A DNA stretch of 64,000 nt from positions 2,108,001 through 2,172,000 of the forward strand of contig OZ220224.1 in assembly GCA_964291485.2 (NCBI GenBank), in the 5' to 3' direction. The position numbers and the translations under genes are program-made. The stretch's first letter is position 1; each line of letters opens with the position of its first letter. Below, one piece after another: positions 9,385-19,123 of this stretch. This DNA is from Kistimonas sp964291485. GTDB taxonomy: Bacteria; Pseudomonadota; Gammaproteobacteria; Pseudomonadales; Endozoicomonadaceae. Under the pieces are notes generated by a model that was given only the letters and a program-made list of their open reading frames with translations, did not search any database and was not told where the DNA came from.

Positions 9385-10035
9385 ATGATGGTTAGGTACA
9401 ATCTAGCAGGTTTGATAGACGAAATAGAACGCCGCGATTATGTTAAATTAGAGCTAGGCTGTGGTTGGAGTAAAAAAGATAAAGATGCAATAGGGATTGA
9501 TGTTGATGATTATCCAGACGTAAACTATTTAGGGGATGCAGTTGATACGCTACGTTTACTTGCTAATGATTCAATTGATAGGATAAGTTCTTACCATTTT
9601 TTGGAACATATAGATAATTTAGGTGAATTCTTTGTTGAAGCAAAACGAATCTTAAAGCCAAATGGGGTAATAGTTACAACTGTACCTCATCATTCTAATC
9701 CTTTTTTTTATTCAGACCCAACGCATAAGCAATTCTTTGGGTTGTATACATTCAGTTATTTTGCGAGCTACGCTGGTTTCTCTCGAATGACTCCAAATTA
9801 TAGTCAAATACCTGGTTTGGAAATAACAGATATTGAACTAGTTTTTAAATCCTATCGTCCTTACTACTTGCGACATGCTTTTAAAAAACTTATCGGCCTC
9901 ATATTCAATTTTTGTAATTATACAAAAGAATTGTATGAAGAGAGCTTTAGCGCATTATTTCCATGTTATGAAATCCGTTGTGAGATAGTAAAAAAAGTTC
10001 AGTTGGAATATGGCGTAAACAATAAAGATTCTTGA
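9385..10035 (+). CDS. Class I SAM-dependent methyltransferase
   Basis: This 216-residue protein has a Rossmann-type methyltransferase start, LELGCGWSKKDKDAIGIDV, at about 20-40. An SSYHFLEHIDN segment and LKPNGVIVTTVPH follow, matching motifs I, II and post-II of small-molecule methyltransferases. It probably methylates an O-antigen sugar. Two adjacent ATG codons (9385 and 9388) could both serve as start. It lies 6 bases after the DUF616-like gene and 10 bases before the next methyltransferase gene, in the same run of AT-rich genes. Confidence 0.8.
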   Translation: MMVRYNLAGLIDEIERRDYVKLELGCGWSKKDKDAIGIDVDDYPDVNYLGDAVDTLRLLANDSIDRISSYHFLEHIDNLGEFFVEAKRILKPNGVIVTTVPHHSNPFFYSDPTHKQFFGLYTFSYFASYAGFSRMTPNYSQIPGLEITDIELVFKSYRPYYLRHAFKKLIGLIFNFCNYTKELYEESFSALFPCYEIRCEIVKKVQLEYGVNNKDS

Positions 10036-10045
10036 GAGTTTATGT

Positions 10046-10999
10046 ATGAATCTCAATATTGGAACAGCAACTAAATTTCTTCGTTGCCCACAATGCCGAT
10101 TAGGTGAACTTGCGACAAACGGTGAATTAGTCTGCACACATTGCGGAGAGCAGTTTCCTATCATCAATGGACGACCCTTTTTACTACGTAAAGACAACCC
10201 ATTGTTTCGGATTGACGATTATATGGTTGATAATCAACCCGAAAAAAATAGTAAGTTATATAAAATTGGCCAAAGGTTCATACCTGAATTGTCAGTTAAT
10301 CTCGCTAGTGATCGGCTTCTTCCAAAGTTGAAAAATCGGCTTAGCAAATTGGATAAGCCTTTGGTGTTGGTCGTGGGAGGCGGAAGTCAAAAAGCATGGC
10401 TAAATGAGAGGCTTGCAGGATGCGGTGCCGAAATTGTCTATTCGGATATCGATGTTTACGCAGATATTGATGTGTTCTGTGATGCTCATGAATTACCCTT
10501 TTTTGATTCCTGCTTCGATGCAGTAATAACTACGGCAGTTTTGGAGCATGTTCTTTACCCGGAACATGTGGCGTCTGAAATAACCCGTGTCTTGAAGTTA
10601 GATGCCTTGCTCTATTCGGAATTGCCATTTATGCAACAAGTCCATGAGGGGGCTTACGATTTTACTCGCTACACTCTGGGTGGGCATCGTCGACTTTTTA
10701 ATCAATTTTCTGAAATTGAAGCAGGTATGGTAGCAGGACCAGGAACTGCATTAGCTTGGTCAATTGAAAATTTTGCTTTAGCGTTCTTCAGTGGTAACAA
10801 AACTAGGCAGTTAGTGAAAATTTTCATGCGTATTGGATTTTCATGGTTTAAGTACTTTGATTTTATACTCAAGAATAGACCAGCTGCGATGGATGGCGCA
10901 TCTTGTTCATTTTTCTTTGGACAGAAGATTGATGGCCAAATCACCGAAAGCGATATTGTGGCGCGATATACTGGTGCAAAACACTTAACTCATACCTGA
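10046..10999 (+). CDS. Zinc-ribbon methyltransferase (Trm112-like N-terminus)
   Basis: This 317-residue protein starts with a small zinc-ribbon-like segment: CPQC at about 14-17 and CTHC at about 31-34, then FPIINGRPFLL, as in Trm112-like domains. A class I methyltransferase domain follows, with VLVVGGGSQKAW, a DAVITTAVLEHVLYPEHVASEITRVL-type segment and the acidic SDIDVYADI. Its role is probably sugar methylation in the O-unit. GAGAG at 10034-10038 precedes ATG 10046. The gene is followed by a 58-base gap and then another glycosyltransferase gene. Confidence 0.75.
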   Translation: MNLNIGTATKFLRCPQCRLGELATNGELVCTHCGEQFPIINGRPFLLRKDNPLFRIDDYMVDNQPEKNSKLYKIGQRFIPELSVNLASDRLLPKLKNRLSKLDKPLVLVVGGGSQKAWLNERLAGCGAEIVYSDIDVYADIDVFCDAHELPFFDSCFDAVITTAVLEHVLYPEHVASEITRVLKLDALLYSELPFMQQVHEGAYDFTRYTLGGHRRLFNQFSEIEAGMVAGPGTALAWSIENFALAFFSGNKTRQLVKIFMRIGFSWFKYFDFILKNRPAAMDGASCSFFFGQKIDGQITESDIVARYTGAKHLTHT

Positions 11000-11057
11000 G
11001 ATTGTTTTCTGACGTTAATAATAACATTGCAGGTACAAAAGGTTTGAATATTGCTTT

Positions 11058-12119
11058 ATGAAAGTTCTTTTATTGTCTCGTTATGGATCACTAGGGGCAA
11101 GCTCCCGTGTTCGATTTTTTCAGTATCTGCCTTACTTTCGTTTACATGATATAAATGTGACTATCGTACCATTGTTTTCAGATAATTATTTACAGGCTTT
11201 ATACCGAGGTAAATCACGATGGCGTGAAGTTGTGGTCGGTTACTGTAGACGAATTTTTGCGTTGTTTAGAGTACGCCGATTTGATGTTGTGATTGTTGAG
11301 AAAGAATTATTTCCTTTTTTCCCTGCTTCAGTTGAGAGGATTTTGAAAGCGATTGGCGTGTCGTATATTGCTGATTATGATGATGCGCTGTTCCATCGTT
11401 ATGATTGTCATTCCAGTGATATTGTACGACGTGTCTTAGGAAAGAAAATCGATGCGGTTATGAGCCATTCAACAATGGTTGTTGCAGGGAATGAATATTT
11501 AGCCGAACGAGCCAGGCAAGCCGGAGCGTTGCATGTTGAGGTAATACCGACGGTTGTAGATACTGACCGTTATCTTCCCAGAAAGGGTATACTCAATAAT
11601 ATACCAGTTGTCGGCTGGATAGGAACGCCTGAAACTAGTCGGTATCTAAAGCCTCTTCTGCCGGTGTTTACAGCATTAAAGAAAGTGAAACAAGTGCGCT
11701 TTGTTGCTGTTGGTGCGCGAAGTGAAGATTTTAAGGGTACCCCGGTAGAAGTCTGGACATGGTCGGAAGAGACAGAGATTACTTCCATTCAGGAGTTTGA
11801 TATTGGCATCATGCCACTTATTGATTCTCCTTGGGAACGAGGAAAGTGTGGTTATAAACTCATTCAATATATGGCCTGTGGTTTACCAATTGTTGCCTCA
11901 CCGGTCGGTGTCAATCGCGAAATTGTTATCCAGGAAGAAAATGGATTACTTGCTGACACACCGGATGAGTGGATGCAAGCTCTCGAACATCTGCTTCAGT
12001 CTGACGTATCTTATAGGCAATCTATGGGTATAGCTGGTAGAAATCGTGCTGTGGAGAAGTATTCGCTCAAAACTCATGCCCCTAGATTTTTTAAGGCGGT
12101 AAAGGACGGGACTCATTGA
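11058..12119 (+). CDS. GT4-family glycosyltransferase
   Basis: This 353-residue protein is of the GT-B type. The N-terminus VLLLSRYGSLGASSRVRFFQ is characteristic of a GT4 group found in O-antigen clusters. The donor domain has VVGWIGTPETSRYL near 180 and YMACGLPIVASPVGVNREIV near 275, with the EX7E region. Base composition rises toward the genome average from this gene on. Its stop TGA (12117-12119) shares its last base with the ATG of the following AsnB gene, so the two are coupled. Confidence 0.87.
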   Translation: MKVLLLSRYGSLGASSRVRFFQYLPYFRLHDINVTIVPLFSDNYLQALYRGKSRWREVVVGYCRRIFALFRVRRFDVVIVEKELFPFFPASVERILKAIGVSYIADYDDALFHRYDCHSSDIVRRVLGKKIDAVMSHSTMVVAGNEYLAERARQAGALHVEVIPTVVDTDRYLPRKGILNNIPVVGWIGTPETSRYLKPLLPVFTALKKVKQVRFVAVGARSEDFKGTPVEVWTWSEETEITSIQEFDIGIMPLIDSPWERGKCGYKLIQYMACGLPIVASPVGVNREIVIQEENGLLADTPDEWMQALEHLLQSDVSYRQSMGIAGRNRAVEKYSLKTHAPRFFKAVKDGTH

Positions 12120-14077
12120 TGTGCGGTATTGCTGGTTTTATTGGATATCAATACCTGGAAGGGGCAGATAGTCAGTCCATTGCGCTAGGTATGGGCAAGG
12201 CTATTCATCACAGAGGACCGGATGACTCTGATGTGTGGCATGACGATCATGCTCAAGTTGCACTGGTCCATCAGCGTTTGTCTATTCTGGATCTATCACC
12301 AGCCGGCCGCCAGCCTATGGTATCGCCTTCTGGTCGTTTTGTGATCGTTTTCAATGGCGAGATCTACAACCATCTTGAACTTAGGCAGGAGCTAGAGCAT
12401 CACGCTGTTACAACTAAACTTATCTGGCGAGGGCATTCGGATACGGAAACTCTTTTGTTAGGAATTGATGTCTGGGGACTGGAAAAAACTTTGAAGCGAA
12501 CAGTGGGCATGTTTGCCTTGGCTCTCTGGGATAGGAAAGAAAAAGCGCTCTATCTGGCGCGTGATCGTATGGGTGAAAAACCACTCTACTACGGTTGGCA
12601 GCGGGGAGTTTTTTTATTTGGGTCCGAACTTAAGGCTCTCAAGGCGCATCCAGCTTTTGAGGGGGAAATTGATCGTGGCGCTATCGCTCTGCAGATGCGT
12701 CACAATTATGTTCCTGCCCCCTACTCAATCTATCGTGGCATACACAAACTGCTGCCTGGGCATTGTAAGAAGATTAATACTTCTGGAGGACTTGAGCAGA
12801 GTGAAGCGTGGCCTTTTTGGTCCTTCTTGAAGGCTGTTGAGCGCGGCCGTTCTGTCCCGTTTGGCGGTACGCCCCGTGAAGCTATAGATGCATTGGATGA
12901 TCTACTTTGCTCATCTGTCAGACAGCAGATGGAGGCTGATGTACCTCTAGGGGCCTTCCTCTCTGGAGGAATTGACTCGTCTACTATTGTTGCTTTGATG
13001 CAATCACAGTCGTCCAAACCAGTAAGAACTTTCACCATTGGCTTTAATGAGGCGGGCTATAACGAGGCTGAGCACGCTAGAGGGGTGGCAAAATTTTTGG
13101 GAACAGATCATACCCAGTTGTATGTGACACCGGAGCAGGCGTTGGATGTAATACCTCGGCTTCCCACCCTCTATGATGAGCCATTTTCTGATTCCTCACA
13201 AATTCCGACTTTCCTTGTCTCTGAAATGGCAAGCCAACATGTAACTGTATCACTCTCGGGGGATGCCGGAGATGAATTATTTGGCGGATATAACCGCTAT
13301 GTTATGACTCAGCGCTGGTGGGCGTCCATTTGTAGGTTACCTTCTCCGCTTCGGCATTTTATTGGACGAAGCCTTAGTGTTCTTACTCCAGATGTTTGGG
13401 ATCTGTTTGGTAAGAATATTGCCAAACTATCCGAACATAAAGAACGCTGGCTTAATCTCGGAAATCTCGTTTCTAAGCTTGCTGATGTTTTTGAGGCTAA
13501 CAATGGCTTTGATCTTTATCTGAATTTTGTTACACATTGGCCTGATCCAGCATCTATCGTGATTAATGGAGTTGAGCCTCCAACTCAGATTACACCGCCA
13601 GAATTGCACTTCAATAACACTATAGAGCAGATGATGGTTTTTGACTCAATCAGCTTTCTACCAGATGACATATTATGTAAAGTCGATCGTGCCGCAATGG
13701 GTGTTTCTCTGGAGAGTCGTGTACCGATGCTGGATCATCGAATAGTGGAATTTGCATGGCAGCTACCATTGGAGATGAAGATCCGTGGAGGTCAGGGTAA
13801 ATGGATATTGCGTCAGGTTCTTAATAAGTATGTGCCCCGAGAACTCGTCGAACGTCCCAAAATGGGATTCTCTTTGCCCATCGATAGTTGGCTGCGCGGT
13901 CCTCTTCGTGATTGGGCGGAAAGTCTTCTGGATGAAACCCGCCTTCGACAGGAGGGTTACTTTGATCCTTCACCTATTCGGCAGAAATGGGTAGAGCATT
14001 TATCTGGCCGGAAAAATTGGCAGCATTGTCTTTGGGATGTGCTGATGTTTCAGGCGTGGCTAGAAGGCGAACGCTGA
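12119..14077 (+). CDS. asnB: AsnB-type glutamine amidotransferase (O-antigen cluster copy 2)
   Basis: This is a 652-residue asparagine-synthetase-type enzyme. ATG 12119 rather than the in-frame TTG at 12116 is the start, since only this leaves the catalytic Cys at position 2 (MCGIAGF). The glutaminase domain has HRGPDD and FNGEIYNH. The ATP site SGGIDSS is at 282-288 and is followed by SGDAGDELFGGY. It is longer than the first copy and unlike it in base composition, so the two were probably acquired separately. It either amidates a uronic acid of the O-unit or makes asparagine. The cluster favours the first. Confidence 0.88.
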   Translation: MCGIAGFIGYQYLEGADSQSIALGMGKAIHHRGPDDSDVWHDDHAQVALVHQRLSILDLSPAGRQPMVSPSGRFVIVFNGEIYNHLELRQELEHHAVTTKLIWRGHSDTETLLLGIDVWGLEKTLKRTVGMFALALWDRKEKALYLARDRMGEKPLYYGWQRGVFLFGSELKALKAHPAFEGEIDRGAIALQMRHNYVPAPYSIYRGIHKLLPGHCKKINTSGGLEQSEAWPFWSFLKAVERGRSVPFGGTPREAIDALDDLLCSSVRQQMEADVPLGAFLSGGIDSSTIVALMQSQSSKPVRTFTIGFNEAGYNEAEHARGVAKFLGTDHTQLYVTPEQALDVIPRLPTLYDEPFSDSSQIPTFLVSEMASQHVTVSLSGDAGDELFGGYNRYVMTQRWWASICRLPSPLRHFIGRSLSVLTPDVWDLFGKNIAKLSEHKERWLNLGNLVSKLADVFEANNGFDLYLNFVTHWPDPASIVINGVEPPTQITPPELHFNNTIEQMMVFDSISFLPDDILCKVDRAAMGVSLESRVPMLDHRIVEFAWQLPLEMKIRGGQGKWILRQVLNKYVPRELVERPKMGFSLPIDSWLRGPLRDWAESLLDETRLRQEGYFDPSPIRQKWVEHLSGRKNWQHCLWDVLMFQAWLEGER

Positions 14078-14113
14078 AAATATGTCGTCATCAGACAACT
14101 CTTACCGTTAAAA

Positions 14114-15268
14114 ATGAAACAGAACAACGTGAAGTTACTTTTTATTGTCAATTCTCCAGAATTTTTTCTGTCTCATCGTTTACCGTTAGCAATTGCTGCG
14201 CGTGAAGCGGGATATAATGTTCAGATTGCTACGGGGGCAGGAGGGGCTGCCTGCGAACAAATAAAAAAGCTGGGATTTGTCCATTATTGCCTGCCTTTAT
14301 CCCGCTCAGGTACCAATCCTTGTAAGGAATTGCATTGCCTTTGGCTACTTTTGCGGCTGATGCGTCGGATCAAACCTGACCTACTTCATCTGGTGACTAT
14401 TAAGCCTGTGTTGTATGGTGGTTTGATAGCGCGCTTGGTAGGTGTACAAGCTGTGCTGGTGGCTATTTCCGGCCTAGGCTCTGTCTTTGTAGCGCGCAAT
14501 GGAGCGATTTCGTGGTTGCGCCGTGCTGTCTTGCTGCTGTATCGCTTAGCGCTAGGACATCCTAATCTGAAGGCAATTTTCCAAAACCCCGATGATAAAG
14601 CTTTGTTAACAGAATTTGGTGTTATTCAGGATGATCAGGCCGTGCTGATACGAGGCTCAGGGGTAGACTTGGCAGAATATCCGATGAGACCAGAGCCTGA
14701 TGATATCCCGGTTGTAACACTTGCTTCTCGATTATTAAAGGAAAAAGGCGTACTAGAGTTTGTTGAGGCAGCTCGCACATTAAAAAAACGCGGAATACTA
14801 TCGCGTTTCTGGCTAGTAGGGGCTCCGGATCATGGTAATCCATCCTCTGTCAGTGACAAGGATATTGAAGTCTGGCGAGATTCAGATTTAATTGAGGCTA
14901 TGGGATACCGAACCGATATCAGTAACGTATTTGCCAAGTCAAATCTGGTAGTGCTTCCTTCCTATTACGGTGAAGGTCTGCCCAAGGTACTAATTGAAGC
15001 CGCAGCCGTTGGGCGAGCAATTATTACTACGGATCAGCCAGGCTGCCGGGATGCGATTGAGCCGAACGTGACGGGAGTATTGGTGCCGGTCAGAAACGCT
15101 GTAGCGCTAGCGGATGCAATTGAGCGATTGCTTGCCAATCCGAAGTTGCGTCAATCCATGGGGAATGCGGGCCGCAAGTTGGCTGAGCGAGAGTTTGGCA
15201 TAGAGAAAGTGGTTAAGGCACATCTACAAATCTACCAAGAGTTGATAGGATCATACGAGTCTCGGTAG
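14114..15268 (+). CDS. GT4-family glycosyltransferase, PglA/WbpH-like
   Basis: This 384-residue protein opens with KLLFIVNSPEFFLSHRLPLA, a signature of GT4 enzymes that add the second sugar next to a bacillosamine- or QuiNAc/FucNAc-type initiating sugar. The donor-binding half shows ASRLLKEKGVLEFVEAAR near 200 and PSYYGEGLPKVLIEAAAVGRAIITTD near 285. It stands directly before the epimerase and the initiating phosphoglycosyl transferase, which fits a second-sugar transferase. The ribosome site is weak. The identity of the sugar is inference. Confidence 0.86.
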   Translation: MKQNNVKLLFIVNSPEFFLSHRLPLAIAAREAGYNVQIATGAGGAACEQIKKLGFVHYCLPLSRSGTNPCKELHCLWLLLRLMRRIKPDLLHLVTIKPVLYGGLIARLVGVQAVLVAISGLGSVFVARNGAISWLRRAVLLLYRLALGHPNLKAIFQNPDDKALLTEFGVIQDDQAVLIRGSGVDLAEYPMRPEPDDIPVVTLASRLLKEKGVLEFVEAARTLKKRGILSRFWLVGAPDHGNPSSVSDKDIEVWRDSDLIEAMGYRTDISNVFAKSNLVVLPSYYGEGLPKVLIEAAAVGRAIITTDQPGCRDAIEPNVTGVLVPVRNAVALADAIERLLANPKLRQSMGNAGRKLAEREFGIEKVVKAHLQIYQELIGSYESR

Positions 15269-15311
15269 CGGTTGGTCGTTTTGTCTAAGAACACAGAGAC
15301 GATACTCGGTT

Positions 15312-16292
15312 ATGTCATTAAGTAAGGTAAATAAGATAGAAAATGATGCGATCAAAAGGTGCTTGATCACTGGCGCCAGTGGGTTTGTAGGCTCTGCTTT
15401 ATTGCATTCTTTAGATGATAGGAATTTTATTGCGGTACCCGTGTATCGGCAGCCATACAGCAATGCTGTCTGTGTTGCAGATATCAACAAAGATACAGAC
15501 TGGTCTTCTTCATTAGAAAGTATTGATGTCATTATTCATAGTGCCGCCCGTGTGCATATTATGGCTGACAAACATCATGACTCCCTGACTGAATTTCGAA
15601 AAGTTAACGTTGATGGAACACTTAACCTTGCTAGACAAGCAGCAAAAAAAGGAGTGAAGCGCTTTATTTTTGTCAGTTCTATCAAAGTTAACGGAGAGTC
15701 TACCTTTAAGGAGAATGTATTTACTGAGGATCTTCAAGAAGCGCCTGAGGATCCATACGCCATCTCCAAATATGAAGCAGAATCGGGTTTACGAGAAATT
15801 TCTGATAAAACAGATATGGAGGTTGTCATTATTCGGCCGCCACTGGTTTATGGTCCTGGTGTTAAGGCAAATTTCCATACGCTATTAAGGTTGGCTTCCA
15901 CTGGTCTACCCTTGCCATTTGGGGCGGTTAACAACAAGCGCAGTATGGTATTTGTTGGGAATCTTGTGGATTTTATCGTCAATTGTATAGATCATCCCGC
16001 AGCGGCCAATCAAACGTTTCTGGTGTCAGACACTGAGGACCTGTCGTTGGCTGAGTTGCTTACTCATTTGCGTCGTGCTTTTGGTCTGCCTGCACGGTTA
16101 CTACCCGTTCCAGTTACGCTGTTCAAAATATTAGGGTTTTTAAGCGGTAAACAAGCAATCGTCGAGCGAGTCGTGGGAGATTTGCAAATTGACCCCCGTA
16201 AAGCTCAGGATTTACTGGATTGGCGCCCTCCCTTTTCAATAGAGAAGGGGATTAAGATCACAGCTGATGCTTTCAAAAAGGATAAGGGTTGA
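15312..16292 (+). CDS. NAD-dependent sugar-nucleotide epimerase/reductase (WbpV/WbpK-like)
   Basis: This 326-residue extended short-chain dehydrogenase has the NAD(P) motif TGASGFVG near 22-29, a VSSIKVNG strand carrying the active-site Ser, and the catalytic YAISK. The enzyme type reduces UDP-4-keto-6-deoxy-HexNAc to UDP-QuiNAc or UDP-FucNAc. The substrate would be supplied by the WbpM-type dehydratase at 17027, and the product would be used by the phosphoglycosyl transferase that follows at once. The exact epimer cannot be decided. The gene abuts the next one (TGA at 16290-16292, ATG at 16295). Confidence 0.82.
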   Translation: MSLSKVNKIENDAIKRCLITGASGFVGSALLHSLDDRNFIAVPVYRQPYSNAVCVADINKDTDWSSSLESIDVIIHSAARVHIMADKHHDSLTEFRKVNVDGTLNLARQAAKKGVKRFIFVSSIKVNGESTFKENVFTEDLQEAPEDPYAISKYEAESGLREISDKTDMEVVIIRPPLVYGPGVKANFHTLLRLASTGLPLPFGAVNNKRSMVFVGNLVDFIVNCIDHPAAANQTFLVSDTEDLSLAELLTHLRRAFGLPARLLPVPVTLFKILGFLSGKQAIVERVVGDLQIDPRKAQDLLDWRPPFSIEKGIKITADAFKKDKG

Positions 16293-16294
16293 AC

Positions 16295-16936
16295 ATGCTG
16301 CGCTTGTTTGATGTTCTATTATCTCTGGTGGGGCTTGTACTTGGCTTGCCGGTGTTTTTAATCATTTATGTGTTGGGATTGTTGGATACCGGTTCGCCAT
16401 TGTTTATGCAACAGCGTGTTGGGCGTAACTTGAAACCATTTACCTTGGTTAAGTTCCGTACAATGAAGATCGACACTGCTTCTGTTGCAAGTCACCTCGC
16501 TTCTGTTTCTTCGATCACAATGTTAGGTCGTTTTTTGCGCAAAACAAAACTGGATGAACTGCCTCAGTTGTGGAATGTTCTATTGGGAGATATGAGTTTG
16601 GTGGGACCAAGGCCCAACCTTTTCAATCAAGAGGAGCTCATTCAAGCCCGGAGCCATCTTGGGGCATACGATGTGCGTCCTGGAATCACGGGATTGGCCC
16701 AAGTTTCTGCTATTGATATGTCAACACCGCAATTACTGGCCAGAACGGATGCTGAGATGATAAGAACGTTGTCTGTCTCTAACTATTTTTGTTACATTTT
16801 GAAGACGGTGACAGGAAAGGGGCAGGGTGATAGGGTGGTCGTGTCTTTAAATAAACAGAGACAGGCTTCTGATCTGGTCTTAACAAAAATTAACCAGCAT
16901 GAAAAAATAGATAATAGTTTAAAAAGTAAAAATTAG
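16295..16936 (+). CDS. Initiating phosphoglycosyl transferase (PglC/WbaP C-terminal type)
   Basis: This 213-residue protein is a monotopic phosphoglycosyl transferase. One hydrophobic re-entrant helix lies at about residues 3-25, then QQRVGRNLKPFTLVKFRTM and the catalytic Asp-Glu of KTKLDELPQLWNVL, followed by GDMSLVGPRP. It transfers a sugar-1-phosphate to undecaprenyl phosphate at the inner membrane, starting O-unit assembly. The small form lacks the four extra membrane helices of WbaP. ATG 16295 is chosen over an in-frame TTG at 16289 because AAGGG lies 6 bases upstream of the ATG. Confidence 0.9.
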   Translation: MLRLFDVLLSLVGLVLGLPVFLIIYVLGLLDTGSPLFMQQRVGRNLKPFTLVKFRTMKIDTASVASHLASVSSITMLGRFLRKTKLDELPQLWNVLLGDMSLVGPRPNLFNQEELIQARSHLGAYDVRPGITGLAQVSAIDMSTPQLLARTDAEMIRTLSVSNYFCYILKTVTGKGQGDRVVVSLNKQRQASDLVLTKINQHEKIDNSLKSKN

Positions 16937-17026
16937 TTGATGTGCATACTCTTGCTTATTTAAAACCTTTATTTTTGCACATCATACCCTGATAAAATAT
17001 TCAAGAAATTGATGGGGGTATTCCTC

Positions 17027-19069
17027 ATGCGGCAGTTACTGCTTTCACTCCCTCGGTCTAGAAAAAGGCTTGTGGGCCTTTTGTTTGATACTGGAGTGAT
17101 CGTCTTATGCCTGTGGTTATCTTTTTATATTCGGTTGGATATCACTGATTCAATAAGTCGTTATTATACAACCTATATCATTGGAATATTTGTTACATTA
17201 CCATTTCTTATACGGCTAGGGTTATATCGGGCTGTGCTGCGATACATGGGGTCAGATTCCCTTATAGCGATTGTCAAGGCCTGCTCTTACTCTGCGCTAT
17301 GTATTATGCTGGCGGGATTTTTGTTCGGTCAGGGGCATATACCGCGCTCGATACCATTTATCTATTGGCTGCTATTGCTGCCAGTAATGGCTCTATCCCG
17401 TTACTTGATGCGCTCATGGTTATTAGGGCATAACTTTGCTGATATTTTTCCTGAGTTTTTTCCTGGAAAACAGGGACACTCTCCTCATGGAATTCCAGTT
17501 GCCATCTATGGTGCAGGGGCGGCTGGAGTGCAGTTAATGTCAGCCCTGGATAGGGGGTTAGAATATCAGCCTGTCGCGTTTCTTGATGACAAAAAAGATC
17601 ATTCTGGCCGGTCTATCCAAGGCAGAAAAATTTACCGCCCTAAACATTTTTTGCAAATGGTGAAGGAGTCTGGTGCTCAAGAAATATTGTTAGCTATTCC
17701 TTCTGCCAGCAGGGCAAGGCGGCGGGAGATTGTTCAGAGCTTGGAGCAGTATGCATTGCCGATTCGCACGGTGCCAGCTATGGCAGACCTTGCCAGTGGC
17801 CGTATGAAAATGCAGGAGATCCAGTATGTTGATATTGGTGATGTGCTCGGTAGGGAAGAGGTTGCACCAAGAGTTGATCTGCTAGAAAAATGTATCATGG
17901 GTAAGGTGGTTATGGTCACCGGTGCTGGAGGTTCTATTGGCTCAGAGCTTTGCAGGCAGATTTTACAGCAAAGGCCATTATGCTTGATTCTCTATGAACA
18001 CTCTGAATTTAATCTGTACACGATAGAACAGGAACTGATAAAAATTCAGAATAAGCTGAACCAGACACGTAACACAAAGCTAGTGGCTGTTCTTGGTTCA
18101 GTTAACAATCCGTCACGGTTAATTGATACCATGCGACGGTTTGGTGTTGAAACGGTGTATCATGCTGCAGCTTATAAGCATGTGCCACTTGTAGAGCATA
18201 ATATTGAAGAAGGGTTGCGGAACAACACCTTGGGGACGTTGTATAGTGCGCAGGCGGCAATTCTGACCCAGGTCGAACGTTTTGTTCTCATTTCTACAGA
18301 TAAAGCGGTTCGGCCGACCAATGTTATGGGGGCATCAAAACGGCTTGCCGAAATGGTGTTGCAGGCGTTTGCACATGAAAAAGCGGTTCCATTCTATCAT
18401 GCGGAACGCTTTGGTCTCGAAAATGGAAAGAATATTCCCGTTTCAACATGCTTTAGCATGGTGAGATTCGGGAATGTGCTAGGTTCCAGTGGGTCTGTTA
18501 TTCCGCTATTTCGTGAACAAATAAGAACGGGGGGACCGGTCACTGTCACTCACCCTGATATTAATCGTTTCTTTATGACGATACCGGAAGCTGCGCTTTT
18601 GGTTATACAGGCAGGCGCCATGGCTAAAGGCGGTGATGTGTTTGTGCTGGATATGGGGCAACCGGTAAAGATTGTTAATCTTGCCAAGCGTCTGATTAAT
18701 CTGTCTGGTTTGACTGTAAGGGATGATCATAACCCTGACGGTGATATTGAAATTGTCTTTTCAGGTCTCAGACCTGGGGAGAAACTCTACGAAGAGTTGC
18801 TGATCGGAAATAATGTGACGGGAACCAGCCATCCGAAAATCAGTATGGCTATTGAGAACAGGGAAGAGTGGTTAATCTTGAATGATTGGCTCGAGAAGAT
18901 TTTTCAAATGGCTAATGAACGTGATTTTTCGGCACTCAGGGATCAGTTATGCAGTTATGTGAATGGTTTCTCTCCCTCGTCTGAGATAGTTGACTGGATG
19001 GTAACAAGTAGTGGCGGTCAGGGAAGGTTCTCGAAAGTCCTTGATATTACTGATATGAACGCGGGTTAA
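17027..19069 (+). CDS. wbpM: WbpM/FlaA1-type UDP-GlcNAc 4,6-dehydratase
   Basis: This 680-residue membrane-anchored dehydratase has four hydrophobic segments in the first 150 residues. A first nucleotide-binding domain follows (YGAGAAGVQ near 160), then the catalytic SDR domain with GAGGSIG at 299-305 and the STDKAVRPTNVMGASK segment holding Met434 and Lys438. The Met in place of Tyr is typical of this large WbpM group. It converts UDP-GlcNAc to a 4-keto-6-deoxy sugar nucleotide. The start at ATG 17027 has GGGGG 8 bases upstream; an earlier ATG at 17012 is possible. It is the last rightward gene of the cluster, as wbpM is in Pseudomonas aeruginosa. Confidence 0.92.
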   Translation: MRQLLLSLPRSRKRLVGLLFDTGVIVLCLWLSFYIRLDITDSISRYYTTYIIGIFVTLPFLIRLGLYRAVLRYMGSDSLIAIVKACSYSALCIMLAGFLFGQGHIPRSIPFIYWLLLLPVMALSRYLMRSWLLGHNFADIFPEFFPGKQGHSPHGIPVAIYGAGAAGVQLMSALDRGLEYQPVAFLDDKKDHSGRSIQGRKIYRPKHFLQMVKESGAQEILLAIPSASRARRREIVQSLEQYALPIRTVPAMADLASGRMKMQEIQYVDIGDVLGREEVAPRVDLLEKCIMGKVVMVTGAGGSIGSELCRQILQQRPLCLILYEHSEFNLYTIEQELIKIQNKLNQTRNTKLVAVLGSVNNPSRLIDTMRRFGVETVYHAAAYKHVPLVEHNIEEGLRNNTLGTLYSAQAAILTQVERFVLISTDKAVRPTNVMGASKRLAEMVLQAFAHEKAVPFYHAERFGLENGKNIPVSTCFSMVRFGNVLGSSGSVIPLFREQIRTGGPVTVTHPDINRFFMTIPEAALLVIQAGAMAKGGDVFVLDMGQPVKIVNLAKRLINLSGLTVRDDHNPDGDIEIVFSGLRPGEKLYEELLIGNNVTGTSHPKISMAIENREEWLILNDWLEKIFQMANERDFSALRDQLCSYVNGFSPSSEIVDWMVTSSGGQGRFSKVLDITDMNAG

Positions 19070-19103
19070 ACTCACACTTGGCCAGTAGAGTTTGGACTTT
19101 TTA

Positions 19104-19123
19104 GGGGGGGGGGATCTTCCCCC
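19104..19123 (+). repeat. G10 homopolymer with facing C5 tract
   Basis: Ten consecutive G (19104-19113) are followed by ATCTT and five C. The tracts can pair as a short hairpin about 35 bases after the dehydratase stop. It may end the cluster transcript, or may be slippage-prone or a sequencing-sensitive site. The C tract is part of the degenerate IS3 end. Confidence 0.5.
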
